Positions 15,949 through 24,934 of a DNA stretch of 64,000 nucleotides are shown here, piece after piece. Every line of letters starts with the position of its first letter. The stretch's first letter is position 1. Source of the stretch: DASPLX01 sp035627375 (GTDB taxonomy: Bacteria; Pseudomonadota; Gammaproteobacteria; Burkholderiales; Burkholderiaceae_D). The stretch spans positions 124,001 through 188,000 of the forward strand of contig DASPLX010000010.1 of the NCBI GenBank assembly GCA_035627375.1. The letters run 5' to 3'. The notes under the pieces are model-generated. The model did no database searches. It was not told the origin of the DNA and saw only the letters and a list, made by a program, of their open reading frames with translations. The position numbers and the translations under genes are program-made.

Positions 15949-17490
15949 TCAAGCCAGCGTAGACTCCGCAAATGGCAGCAGCGATTCGATGTTGCTGTTC
16001 GGACAGGTCGGCAGTTTGTCGAGGGTTTCGGCAAGCCAGCGGGCCGGGTCCAGCCCGTTGAGTCTGGAAGTGGCAAACAGGCTCTGGATGGCCGCGGCGC
16101 GGCGGCCGGCCCGTTCCGAGCCGGCAAACAGCCAGTTCTTCTTGCCGATGGCGATCGGGCGGATCGCGTTCTCGACCGGGTTGTTGTCGCTCGGGAGGAT
16201 GCCGGAGCTGGCGTAGCGCACCAGCGCATCCCAACGCTTGAGTGCATGCTCGACAGCCTTGCCCGTGGCGCTGCCTGCGGCGACGGTGCGCTGCGTGGCC
16301 AGCAGCCAGGCGTGCAGTTCGTCCAGCGCCGGCACGGCGCGCTCCTGGCGTACGGCCAGGCGCCCGGCAGGGCTCAAACTGGCGGCGTCCTGCTCGATGG
16401 CGTACAGCTGCGCGATGCGGCGCAGCGCTTCCTCGGCCACGGGGCTGCCGCTGGCGGCGTGCAGGTCGAAGAACTTGCGCCGGATGTGAGCCAGGCAAGC
16501 CAGTTCGGTAGGGCCCTGCGCAAACAGGGCCTTGTAGCCGGCGTAATCGTCCACCATCAGGTGGCCGCGCCAGTCCTGTAGAAAAGCGCGCGCGTGGGCG
16601 CCGGCCCGGCTCGGCTGGTAGTCGAACACGACGATGGGCGGTCCATCTTCCCAAGTGCCGGAGCGGTAGGCCCACAGGCAGGACTGGCGGGTCTTGCCGC
16701 TGCCGAGGTCCAGCTGGCGCACTGGCGTCTCGTCGGCATGCAGGCAGGCGCGCTGGCGCAGCAGCTCTTTCAATCGGTCGGCCAGCGGCTGCAGGACCAC
16801 GCCGATGCGGCCGATCCACTGCGCCAGCGTCGAGCGCGCCAGCGGCACGCCTTGGCGCGCGGCGATCTGTTCGATCCGGTACAGCGGCAGGTGGTCCAGG
16901 TACTTGCTGGTCGCAACCCAGGCTAGCAGGCCGGGCGCGGCCAGGCCGCCGTCGATCACCGCGGGCGGCACCGGTGCCGCCGTCAGGGTGTCTCAGGCGT
17001 GGCAGGCATACTGCGGCCGGATGTGACGGTGCACGAAGAAGCGCGCCGGTTCCACGTCGAGCTGCTCGCTGACGTCTTCGCCGATCTTGACCAAGCCGGA
17101 CCCGCACTGGCCGCAGGAGCACGATGCAGGCTCATGGCGGTGCTCGATGCGCGGCAGGTCGGGCGGCAACGCCTGGCGGCCGGCACGCTTGCGTGCTGGC
17201 TTGACGCTCGCCTGGCTTTCCAGCTCGCCCTCGATGGCGGCCAGGTCCATGTCGACCGCTTCCTCGAACAGCGAGCGCTGCTCGCCGGTGAGCGCTTCGC
17301 TGGCCTTGCCGTAGCGGATGCGCTTGAGGTAAGCCAGCTCGTGCGTCAGGGCCGTGATCTTGAAGTCCTGTTCCGCCAGCTGCGCTTGCCGCTGCGCCAG
17401 CGTCGTCTGCTGCTGCTCGACCAATGCGCGCACCTTCGCCAGCATGGCGGGATCGATATCGTTGCGGGCGAGTTCGTCGAGCAGGTTCAT
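15949..17490 (-). pseudogene. tnpC: IS66 transposase TnpC, interrupted by an in-frame stop
   Basis: The N-terminal part (17490 to 16996, 165 residues: leucine-zipper helix, then the zinc-finger-like CSCGQCGSGL and EQLDVEPARFFVHRH segments) and the C-terminal part (from 16971 to 15949) are in the same frame. They are separated only by a TGA at 16993-16995 at the position of a Cys in the usual YACxxC motif. The DDE residues lie in HADETPV, LMVDDYAGYKAL and DNNPVENAIRPIAIGKKNWLF. Read-through would restore a protein of about 513 residues, normal for the family. Confidence 0.9.
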
Positions 17491-17550
17491 GGCGTTGCAG
17501 TGTAGCTAGCCGGGCCGATGTTTACAAGCCAAACAGTATGCGTCTCCCCC

Positions 17551-17882
17551 TTATAGGCGCCACTGCGCAGGTGCCTGTGCCGACAGGCGCTGCCAGTCCA
17601 CGCCCATGACCAGCCATTGCCACTGCTCGGCGCTGAGCTGCCAGCATTTGTCGCCGGGCTCCGGCCAGACGAACTGACCACGGTGCAGGCACATCCACAC
17701 GCCGGTGCCGTCCCAGCTCACCACCTTCATGCGCGTACGGCGCCGGTTGCTGAACACATAGGCCGTGCCGTCGCAGGGAGCGCGGCCCAGCGTCTGCTCA
17801 CGTGCAGGGACAGGCCGTCGACGCCGGTGCGCATGTCTACCGGATCGAGCGCCAGCCAGATCGATTCCGGCAGCAGCTTCAC
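17551..17882 (-). pseudogene. tnpB: IS66 TnpB, frameshifted
   Basis: A GTG at 17880-17882, overlapping the tnpA stop, opens a frame reading VKLLPESIWLALDPVDMRTGVDGLSLHV, the conserved IS66 Orf2 start. Around 17799-17802 the frame shifts by one base and continues as TLGRAPCDGTAYVFSNRRRTRMKV, then WLVMGVDWQRLS, to the stop at 17551. The lost base sits where a Gln codon after LHV is expected. Intact TnpB is about 110-120 residues. Confidence 0.85.
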
Positions 17883-18175
17883 CGCAGCTCCTGCAGCAGC
17901 TTGGCCAGCCAGGCAGCATCGACGCCGGCATCCATGCGCATGCTCCAGTTGGAAGGGCTACGCAGTTCCAGAGTCGCAGCCGTGCTCGGTGCGCTGATGC
18001 GCACTGGCCGCAGCTGGGGGCTGCTTGCTGCGCGCTCGACGCGGCGGGCCCAGTACTTGAGGCGCTCCACGCCGATATCGTGATCTCGGCAATAGGCTTC
18101 AGCCGGCAGGCCGGTGCTGCGCCAGTGCGCTACGCGCTCGTGCCAGGTTGATGCGGGAATGCGGTGACGCGTCAT
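17879..18175 (-). CDS. tnpA: IS66 TnpA (Orf1) accessory protein
   Basis: A 98-residue protein starting MTRHRIPASTWHERVAHW at 18175; a longer frame to 18220 exists but the family starts at this motif. It carries the IS66 Orf1 helix-turn-helix-like segment STGLPAEAYCRDHDIGVERLKYW. The stop overlaps the tnpB GTG start, the usual translational coupling in IS66. The frame is intact, although tnpB and tnpC are broken. Confidence 0.85.
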   Translation of the reverse strand: MTRHRIPASTWHERVAHWRSTGLPAEAYCRDHDIGVERLKYWARRVERAASSPQLRPVRISAPSTAATLELRSPSNWSMRMDAGVDAAWLAKLLQELR

Positions 18176-18434
18176 GGGATCCTCGAAGTAGAAAACATCG
18201 AGTCTGCCCGTCATTGGCACTACATCATAGGAGGGAGGGCTGCACGCTTACGAGGGATTAGATTCTTTGCTCTAGTTCTCAAGCCGCGTCGAGCGCGCTT
18301 TCTTGCGCGGAATCACATCTTCGTCGAAACGCCTCCCTTACTGTGTTCGTGCGCGGAAATTATCGGTATGCAACCGTTTTATCCAAACCTTCCGATTCCG
18401 TCGCGCCAATATCGACCACAAGGAGATAAGAAGA

Positions 18435-19442
18435 ATGAAAGCCAAGCTATCCGCCATCGCCCTGATGTTTTGCGTGAGCGCCTCGGCCCACGCCTGGAAC
18501 ACGGAGACCCATCGCCGCATCGTCATCGACGCGGTGCAATTCATGAAAGCCAATCCCGGCATCACCAATTACGCCAAGTTGCAGGCCGGCGTCACCCGGG
18601 CCGGCTATACGATCGAGCAGTTCGCGCAGGCGCTGGGGCAAGGGGCCGTCGATCCCGATTATTTCGCGGATACCTATATCTGCGGCTCGACCACCGGGTT
18701 TTGCGAATCGTCGCCGCTATGGGGAGCGCTGACGATCGCGCGTTACACATCCTATTGGCATTTCCAGAACCATGGCGCCGGCCGCGACGTGCACGGCAAC
18801 CCGTTCGGCGGCTACGACTATTCGAAGAACCCGGTGCGCGGGGATATCGACAATCTCGCCGTGACCTGGCTCCTGAACGATTACCTCGACGACGGGCCCG
18901 GCGGCATGAGCGGTTGGTTCGGCGACGGCACGAAGTACAACACCTACGGCAAGACGGAGGCGAATTACCGGCTCGGCGGCTATTCGACGCCGGCCATGTA
19001 CGGCGATTTCCAGACCATGCCGTTCCAGCCGATCGACAATCTCGCACAGCACTTCTGGCAGCAGTTCCTGGCGCAGCCGTCCGCGCAGACGCTCGGCTTC
19101 GTCATGCATTCGACCGACCTGCTGCAGCCGCATCACACCTGGTCCACCTCCGGCATGAACCATTCCGGTTGGGAGCAATGGGTCGATTCCTATTACTACA
19201 CCGAGAAGCTGAACGATCCGGCGCTGGTGAAAGCGGCGCTCGCCGACTTCACTCCCTTGAGCCCGACGCAGGTCGATATCCGTCCCTTGCTCACGCAGGG
19301 CGGCACTTATTCCTATAAGTACGGTTCGGCGGTCCTGTACTCGACCGACCATGGCGACCGCGTCAATGTCGCACGCAAAATGGTGCCGCATTCGATCGCG
19401 ATGGTCGTGCATATCCTGAACCGCGCCGCGGAACGGCTCTGA
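18435..19442 (+). CDS. Secreted zinc-dependent phospholipase C / S1-P1 nuclease-fold enzyme
   Basis: A 335-residue exported protein. AAGGAGATAAGAAG precedes the ATG at 18435. The signal peptide ends at SAHA, so the mature protein starts with Trp21; in this superfamily the N-terminal Trp is itself a zinc ligand. Further candidate zinc ligands are His26 (TETHRR), His in SYWHFQNHGAGRDVHG, and His/Asp in VMHSTDLLQPHHTW. It leads an operon with a parvulin (19 bp gap) and an anchored helical protein (overlapping). Phospholipase C is more likely than nuclease given the HSTDLLQPHH pattern. Substrate is not proven. Confidence 0.75.
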   Translation: MKAKLSAIALMFCVSASAHAWNTETHRRIVIDAVQFMKANPGITNYAKLQAGVTRAGYTIEQFAQALGQGAVDPDYFADTYICGSTTGFCESSPLWGALTIARYTSYWHFQNHGAGRDVHGNPFGGYDYSKNPVRGDIDNLAVTWLLNDYLDDGPGGMSGWFGDGTKYNTYGKTEANYRLGGYSTPAMYGDFQTMPFQPIDNLAQHFWQQFLAQPSAQTLGFVMHSTDLLQPHHTWSTSGMNHSGWEQWVDSYYYTEKLNDPALVKAALADFTPLSPTQVDIRPLLTQGGTYSYKYGSAVLYSTDHGDRVNVARKMVPHSIAMVVHILNRAAERL

Positions 19443-19461
19443 ACGACGGAGGGGAGATAGC

Positions 19462-20820
19462 ATGCGGTGGATAACGCGGACGGCGGTACTCGCCGTCGTC
19501 GTGGCGGGATTGATGCGTCATGCCTGGGCGGCCGAGTCGCCGCCCGGCGCAGCGCTGGCGGCGCACGTGGACGGCAAGCCGATCCACGTCTTCAGCGTGG
19601 ATGCGATGCTGAAGTCGGCGCCTCGGCAGGACCGGAAGCCGACTGCGGCCGAGGTTCTGGAGACGATGATCGCCGACCGGCTGCTGGCCGCCTGGGCGCG
19701 CCGTAGCTTCGATCGGGACGAGTTGCATCCGTCCAGCCACGTCGGATTCGCGCGCGACGTCGCCATCGACGATCAACTGGTATCGACCTTGCGCGGACTT
19801 TATCGCAGGGAACTCGATGCCGCGGTGCGGGCACTGCCGGGAGGTTCGCTGGAGGGGTTGATCGTCGCGCAGGCCGACCTCGACCGGAGCAGGCTCGACG
19901 GCATTTTCGGCGCGCCGTCCGGCTTGCGTCTCGAATATGCGCTCACCGCCGGGCAACAGGCCGCGGCCAGGCGCATCGAACTGCTGCGTTTCAAGCCGAT
20001 CTCGGGGCGGGAACGCACGCTGTCGCTGTATGACGTGTACCGGCGTCAGAACGTGCAGGGCAGGATCGAGTTCCACAACCGGAATCCGGAGTTCATCCTG
20101 CAGCAGGCGCGGGTGGCGATGGCGGGATGGTTCGTCCGCGATTGGGCGCAGCGCCGCTTCGGCGAGCAGGCGGTGGATGACTTGCGGGCGGCGATCGCCG
20201 ATCGCGAGGATGCGCGTGCCGCGATGACCTTGTTCGGGATCGGCCACACCGAAACCGAGAGCAGGCTGCAGGCGCGGCTGGCGCGGCAGGTCAAGCCGGC
20301 CGAGATCGCCGCTTACTACGAACGGCACAAGGAACATTTCAAGCGAGTCGAACGCGTGAAGGCGCGTCACATCCGCGTGCCGGACGAGGCCAGCGGGAAC
20401 GAGGTGATGGAAGCCGTCGCCAGGGGCGAGGATTTCGGGCGCCTGGCGATGCGCTATTCCATCGCGCCGGACCGCGAGTCCGGCGGGGATCTGGGCTGGA
20501 TCGTGCATCAGGGCATACCCGACTGGCTGGCCTCGCTGGCGTTGGTGCAGCCGCAGGGGCAGGTGTCGCGTCCGCTGCGGACGCCGGTCGGGCCGCACGA
20601 GAAAGCGGAGTGGGAGATCGTCCTGGTCGAGCAGCGCGTGGAAGGATATCAGGCGCCCGATTCGGAAGCAGTCCGCTACGCGGCCACCAAGGCGATTGCG
20701 CACGAGAAGGCGTTGAGCCGGTTCCGTTCGTTGCGGGAACGCCTGTTGCGCAATGCCAGGGTCGAGATCCATCGCCAGGCGCTCGAAGAGCCCCTGCGTT
20801 TTCCGGAGGAGCGCCTATGA
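19462..20820 (+). CDS. Periplasmic parvulin-type peptidyl-prolyl isomerase
   Basis: A 452-residue SurA/PpiC-like foldase. Signal peptide to about residue 23 (RHAWAAES). The N-terminal helical region (about 30-290) resembles a chaperone domain. The parvulin domain lies at about 298-400: VERVKARHIRV, then EDFGRLAMRYSIAPDRESGGDLGWIVHQGIPDW. A C-terminal helix-rich tail follows. The gene lies 19 bp behind the phospholipase C-like gene, with GGAGGGGAG before the ATG, and its stop overlaps the next start. It probably assists folding of the enzyme encoded upstream, by analogy with dedicated lipase foldases. Confidence 0.85.
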   Translation: MRWITRTAVLAVVVAGLMRHAWAAESPPGAALAAHVDGKPIHVFSVDAMLKSAPRQDRKPTAAEVLETMIADRLLAAWARRSFDRDELHPSSHVGFARDVAIDDQLVSTLRGLYRRELDAAVRALPGGSLEGLIVAQADLDRSRLDGIFGAPSGLRLEYALTAGQQAAARRIELLRFKPISGRERTLSLYDVYRRQNVQGRIEFHNRNPEFILQQARVAMAGWFVRDWAQRRFGEQAVDDLRAAIADREDARAAMTLFGIGHTETESRLQARLARQVKPAEIAAYYERHKEHFKRVERVKARHIRVPDEASGNEVMEAVARGEDFGRLAMRYSIAPDRESGGDLGWIVHQGIPDWLASLALVQPQGQVSRPLRTPVGPHEKAEWEIVLVEQRVEGYQAPDSEAVRYAATKAIAHEKALSRFRSLRERLLRNARVEIHRQALEEPLRFPEERL

Positions 20821-21380
20821 AGTTGCTGCTGCGCGCGGCGACGGGATTGGCAGCGGCGGCTTGCGGCGTCTGGCTGGCGTGGCCGGAGGACGCCGCGCAG
20901 CCGGCTGCGGCATCGGTATCCGCCGAGGCGGCGAGCGGTGCACGGGAGCCGGCCTCGCTGGCGCCGCCGTCGAACTGGCCGCCGCCGATGCCGTATGCGG
21001 AAGACGAGCCGGCGCGCGTGCCCTTGCCGCCGGTGGATCAAAGCAAGCCGGCCGCCCAGAGCATGGTGGAAACGCGCGAGCATGGCGATCCGCGGACACC
21101 TCCGATCGTCTACGATGCGGCGCCGGCCGAACAGCCGAGCGCGGCCGAATTGGCGGATCCCCGCGCCTATCAGACTTACGAGGAGCGACAGAACATGCGT
21201 GTTTACGCAGCCTATGATCGGGCCGTGGCGGACGAACTGCCGAAACTGCGCGAGTCGATCGCGCGCGGGCGCGCGGCGGGCATCGCGGCCGAGGAAATCG
21301 CCAAGGCCGAAGAGAAGCTGCGCCGCATGGAGGAAATGCGCGACAAGCTGCGGGCGGAACATCCGCAGCTCGGGCGCTGA
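20817..21380 (+). CDS. Membrane-anchored or exported helical protein, operon partner of the phospholipase
   Basis: A 187-residue protein whose ATG overlaps the parvulin stop (ATGA at 20817-20820). The N-terminus is a signal anchor (MKLLLRAATGLAAAACGVWLAW). A Pro/Ala-rich low-complexity linker to about residue 105 follows, then a charged helical region (ADELPKLRESIARGR...EKLRRMEEMRDKLRAEH) likely to form a coiled coil. The layout of anchor, Pro/Ala linker and helical domain resembles steric lipase foldases, but I see no LifO motif. Function unknown; accessory role in folding or secretion of the phospholipase is inferred from context. Confidence 0.75.
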   Translation: MKLLLRAATGLAAAACGVWLAWPEDAAQPAAASVSAEAASGAREPASLAPPSNWPPPMPYAEDEPARVPLPPVDQSKPAAQSMVETREHGDPRTPPIVYDAAPAEQPSAAELADPRAYQTYEERQNMRVYAAYDRAVADELPKLRESIARGRAAGIAAEEIAKAEEKLRRMEEMRDKLRAEHPQLGR

Positions 21381-21405
21381 CGGCACGTTGGCGGAGCGCC
21401 GACGG

Positions 21406-23307
21406 TTACGCCGGCGTGCCGGCCTGTTCGAGCGGCAGCAGCAGGGTGATCGCCGTTCCCGCGGGCGAGCTGTCGATGAGGAGCTCCGCGCTGAGGCGGG
21501 CGGCGCGCGCCCGCATGTTCGCCAGTCCGTGTCCGCCCGCCTGCACGGCGGCATCGAACCCGCGGCCGTCATCGCGCAACACGATGCGTATCGCATGGCG
21601 CTCCGTGTCTTCGCCGGCGCGCAGCTCGGCATGGCGGGCGCCGGCATGCACGATCAGGTTGGAAAACGCTTCGAACAGGATCATTTGCACGTCGCGCGAC
21701 TTGGGAAGCGTCCAGTCCGCGATTTCCGGCAGGAGTTCGACGGCCCAGTCGAGTCGAACGCCGGCCGCGGCGAGGCGCGGATTGAGGCGATAGCGCAAGG
21801 CGCCGAGCAGGGCCGCGATATCGCCCTGGGTGTCTTGCATGGCGTCGACGGTCATCTTCAGGTGGTCGAGCGTTTCGCGCAATTGGCCGGCCAGCGCATC
21901 CTTGGAAACGGCGGGATTCAATGCCAGCTGCAACGCGCCGACCAGCTGGCTGCCCAGGCCGTCGTGCATGTCGCGCATCAGGCGCTGGCGTTCCTCGATC
22001 ATGGCTTGCTGCCGTTCCGAGCGCGCCTGCAGAGCGAAAGCGGCGTGCAGCTCATTCTCGCGCTCGGCCAGGCGCCGGGACAGCGTCTGGTTCATGGCGG
22101 CGATTTCCTGGGTCGATTTGCGCATTCGCTCGGCGATGATCCAGGCCAGGCTCAGTCCGAACAGGACCCAGGCGTAGCGGCTCCAGGCGAATTGTTCGAA
22201 GAGATCGATCCGGCCGCCGGTCATGAAGTTCGTATAGGGCAGGATCACCAGCACCAGTTCGTCGCGGATGCCGATCATCGCCAGGAGCAGCATGCCGACG
22301 GCCAGCACGCGCTTTTCCAATTCCTTGTGCAGGATGCCGTGGCGAACCACGGTGACGATGACGCACAGGGAGAGAGTGTCCGTGACGAATTTCCAGAATT
22401 GCTCGCCCCAGGGCAGGCCGGCAAAGAAGCTGAACATGACGAACGGCGGCGTGAGCAGGAGATTCCAGTTCAGCAGCCGCTTGAGCCAGCCCTCGTGCCT
22501 GCCGATGGCCAGCAGCGAAAACTTGAAGATCAGGAGCGCGCCCGTGGTTTGGACGGAATACACGACGATGCCCCACCAGGGCCAGGGCAGCGGCGAGGTT
22601 TCGCTCAACGAATCGCCGAGATACAGCATCCACAGGAACTCGGCGCATGCGTAATACAGGTACAGCACGTCGCGCTGGCGCAGCCACAGGAGGAACGCGA
22701 AGGCACCCAGCACGAAGCTGACGATCGCCACCGCCAGCAGGCCCGTGGTTTGCCAGAAATGGTTGAAACGATGAGCGGGATCGAGTTCCGCGCGCGGCCC
22801 CACCAGGACCTGGCTCAGGCCGCCCTTGCGGCCGCCCTGGGCATCGATGCTGATCTCGAGCGTGTTCCGCTGACGCAGAATCCCGCTCGGGATGCGAACG
22901 TAGCGTGGCTGCTTGGCGAAGTCCTCGTAGCGATTGCCGGGCGAGCCCATTCTCTCGATCAGCACGCCGTTGACGCTGATCTCGAAGGTATTGCCGATGC
23001 GCGGCAGGTAAATGGCGTGCGGCGTCTCGGTATCGCGCACCGGAAAGGCGAAGGAAAAGCGGGCGCGGCCGTCGCTGTCGCCGTGTTGGAAATTCCAGTT
23101 GTACGGCAAGGGGACATCGGCGAACCAGGCGGGAGCGGCACCTTGCAATTCCACCTGGACGGCGGCGCGATCGAGTACCGTGGCCGCGTGCCCGCGCCCG
23201 GACGCGCCGGCCAGCAGGCATAGCGTCAGCAGCAAGATGCAAATCCAGATTTCGCCGAACCTCGCGGCCGACGGGCGCCATCCAATCATGAGTGCTTCGG
23301 CCTCCAT
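21406..23307 (-). CDS. Sensor histidine kinase with 7TM-DISM-like sensor (HisKA_3)
   Basis: A 633-residue membrane kinase. After a signal segment (about 20-40) comes a periplasmic beta-sandwich region (about 45-185, with YNWNFQHGD and LPRIGNTFEISVNG), then about seven membrane segments (190-400) as in 7TMR-DISM proteins. A coiled coil and an HisKA_3 domain with phosphoacceptor His in LMRDMHDGLGSQLVGAL follow, then a C-terminal ATPase (FSNLIVHAGA, DDGRGFD, GHGLANMRARA). It is upstream of the NarL-type regulator gene on the same strand side and probably forms a pair with it. An alternative start is the ATG at 23289. Confidence 0.9.
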   Translation of the reverse strand: MEAEALMIGWRPSAARFGEIWICILLLTLCLLAGASGRGHAATVLDRAAVQVELQGAAPAWFADVPLPYNWNFQHGDSDGRARFSFAFPVRDTETPHAIYLPRIGNTFEISVNGVLIERMGSPGNRYEDFAKQPRYVRIPSGILRQRNTLEISIDAQGGRKGGLSQVLVGPRAELDPAHRFNHFWQTTGLLAVAIVSFVLGAFAFLLWLRQRDVLYLYYACAEFLWMLYLGDSLSETSPLPWPWWGIVVYSVQTTGALLIFKFSLLAIGRHEGWLKRLLNWNLLLTPPFVMFSFFAGLPWGEQFWKFVTDTLSLCVIVTVVRHGILHKELEKRVLAVGMLLLAMIGIRDELVLVILPYTNFMTGGRIDLFEQFAWSRYAWVLFGLSLAWIIAERMRKSTQEIAAMNQTLSRRLAERENELHAAFALQARSERQQAMIEERQRLMRDMHDGLGSQLVGALQLALNPAVSKDALAGQLRETLDHLKMTVDAMQDTQGDIAALLGALRYRLNPRLAAAGVRLDWAVELLPEIADWTLPKSRDVQMILFEAFSNLIVHAGARHAELRAGEDTERHAIRIVLRDDGRGFDAAVQAGGHGLANMRARAARLSAELLIDSSPAGTAITLLLPLEQAGTPA

Positions 23308-23377
23308 TCCGGCGCCATCGCCGTGGCCGGCAGAATATCATGTTCGTCGCGGGTCGGCCGCCATGGGACGGCAGGGT

Positions 23378-24073
23378 TCACGGCTTGAGCAGGCCGTCCT
23401 GCAGCAATCCCAGCTTGTGCGCCTCGAACACCGCCTCGCTGCGCGAATTCACGGCCAGCTTGCCGTAGATGCCGCGAATATGCGTCTGTATCGTCGACAG
23501 CGATACCGACAGCGCGCGCGCCGTTTCCTCGTAGGTGTAGCCGCGCGCGATCAGGTTCAGCGTGTCGGATTCGCGCTTGGTCAATGTCACGTTGAAAGGA
23601 AGAGCGGGCGGCGCGGCGGGAGACGGCGTCCGCTGCAGGGCGCGCTCGAGCACCTTGCGGGCGATCAGCGGGCTCATCGGCGAACCGCCGGCGCGCAGAT
23701 CCTGCATCATGCGGCCCATGTCGAATGGTCCGCCGTCCTTGAGGATGTAGCCGGTCGCGCCCGCTTCCATCGACGACAGTACGTTGTTCTCGTCGCCGAA
23801 CATCGTGATGACCATGATGTCGCAGGCCGGCCAACGCGCCGCGCAGGCCCGGATCACATCGATGCCCGAGCCGTCCGGCAGACCCAGGTCGGTCAGCAGG
23901 ATATCGGCCGGATTGCTCTCCAGCCAGGCGATCGCGGGGCGCATCTGGTCGAACGACGCGGCCAATGCATATCCGGGCAGCGCCGCGATGGCGGCCCCGA
24001 GATGGGAGCGGGCGTGGTCGTCGTCTTCGACGATCACGACCCGCACCTTCGTATCGGCTGGAATAGGCGTCAT
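23378..24073 (-). CDS. NarL/FixJ-type response regulator
   Basis: A 231-residue regulator. REC domain: acidic pocket VVIVEDDDHARS, phospho-Asp in ADILLTDLGLPDGSG, Lys in TGYILKDGG. A linker (about 140-160) leads to a LuxR-type helix-turn-helix (LTKRESDTLNLIARGYTYEETARALSVSLSTIQTHI, given here in part as residues about 163-200). I start at the ATG at 24073 because residues before it lack similarity and the frame upstream overlaps a lipoprotein gene. It lies 70 bp before the kinase start and is transcribed first. The nearby phospholipase operon, convergent with the pair, is a possible target. Confidence 0.9.
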   Translation of the reverse strand: MTPIPADTKVRVVIVEDDDHARSHLGAAIAALPGYALAASFDQMRPAIAWLESNPADILLTDLGLPDGSGIDVIRACAARWPACDIMVITMFGDENNVLSSMEAGATGYILKDGGPFDMGRMMQDLRAGGSPMSPLIARKVLERALQRTPSPAAPPALPFNVTLTKRESDTLNLIARGYTYEETARALSVSLSTIQTHIRGIYGKLAVNSRSEAVFEAHKLGLLQDGLLKP

Positions 24074-24122
24074 AGGCGAATGATCATGAGGGCAGTGTTC
24101 GCACATCGCCGCCGGCGCGATG

Positions 24123-24743
24123 TCAACGCGAATCCAGCCATCTTTGGCCGGCGCTTTGGCATTCGCTGCGCGAAGCGTATTGCCCGACCAGGGAGTATGA
24201 ACTATAGCTGTTGCCGTAACCGTCGCTGCCGCTGCCGCATGACGAATCGTTCGCCGTGTAAGGGCCCGTGCATACGCCGCGATAGGCAAGCTGGTAGCTG
24301 CTGTTGGTGTACGACTTGGCGCAGAAATTATAGTGGGTCGCGTTGCTCGCAGGAAGCGTAGGTCCCGTTGTAGTGCCGCACGAGAGTGATTTGCTGACGC
24401 TGCGCGCATAGCTGACCATCTGTTGATACGTGGTGGCGTAATAGTTGTCGGCGGTCGTCTTGTGGCCTTGCCGGCATGCCGCGATCACCTGCTGCAGGCC
24501 GGAATCGGCTTGCGCATAGCTCGTCGAGACTTGCACGCCGCAGGCATTCGCCTGTGCCCGCTCGGATGCGCTGATCAGATCGGCATAGTCGCAGGAGCTG
24601 GTCGAGGAGGAAGAGCCGCTGGCATAGGTACTGGAACTGGAATCGCCCGATGAGCCGCCGCCGCAACCGGCCAATGTGGCGATGATGGCGGTCGCCGCCA
24701 GGTTGCGGGCGGCGGTAATGGCGAATGAGGTGGTTTTGTGCAT
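24123..24743 (-). CDS. Putative lipoprotein, Ser-rich
   Basis: A 206-residue protein with a lipoprotein signal: hydrophobic segment and lipobox LAGC, with Cys27 followed by GGGSSGDSSSSTY. A Ser-rich spacer (about 28-50) precedes a domain with seven or so Cys (CDYADLI, ANACGV, IAACRQG, SLSCGT, NFCAKS, GVCTGP, SSCGSG), suggesting disulfides in the envelope. No family recognised. It lies upstream of, and on the same strand as, the response regulator gene, 49 bp away. Confidence 0.7.
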   Translation of the reverse strand: MHKTTSFAITAARNLAATAIIATLAGCGGGSSGDSSSSTYASGSSSSTSSCDYADLISASERAQANACGVQVSTSYAQADSGLQQVIAACRQGHKTTADNYYATTYQQMVSYARSVSKSLSCGTTTGPTLPASNATHYNFCAKSYTNSSYQLAYRGVCTGPYTANDSSCGSGSDGYGNSYSSYSLVGQYASRSECQSAGQRWLDSR

Positions 24744-24882
24744 ATCGTTTTTCCCTTGACGTGATCGACCGTTTTCTTGTGAAGGCGACGCGCCGAGTGC
24801 GGCGGGTCAGCGGTGGGACAGCGAAGGGAAATATAGATGTCGCCCGGAAAATGGACTTCACATAAACATGTGAGCCGGCCGC

Positions 24883-24917
24883 AAAAAAAGACACCCCTCC
24901 GAAGAGGGGTGTCTTTT
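24883..24917. terminator. Bidirectional rho-independent terminator
   Basis: A perfect stem GACACCCCTC / GAGGGGTGTC with a CGAA loop, flanked by an A-run on the left and TTTT on the right. It ends the puuD-like transcript coming from the right (T-run on the minus strand), and would also act on rightward transcription. Confidence 0.9.
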
Positions 24918-24934
24918 CCGGAGCGGATGCGCCG

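Larger units (their letters stand above)
15915..18251 (-). mobile_element. IS66-family insertion sequence, decayed
   Basis: A 2337-bp element with three IS66 genes (tnpA, tnpB, tnpC) on the minus strand. Terminal inverted repeats read GTAAGCGTCCAGCCCTCCC inward from 15915 and GTAAGCGTGCAGCCCTCCC inward from 18251, one mismatch over 19 nt. IS66 elements normally make 8-bp duplications, but the flanks CGAATCAT and GAGGGATT differ, so the outer DNA has been rearranged or the copy is old. tnpB has a frameshift and tnpC a nonsense codon, so the copy should not move by itself. Confidence 0.92.

Noticed and set aside
20817..21380. Helical partner called as LifO homolog
   Set aside because: It has the layout of anchor, linker and helices but not the RxxFDYFLxxxGE motif, so homology is not supported.
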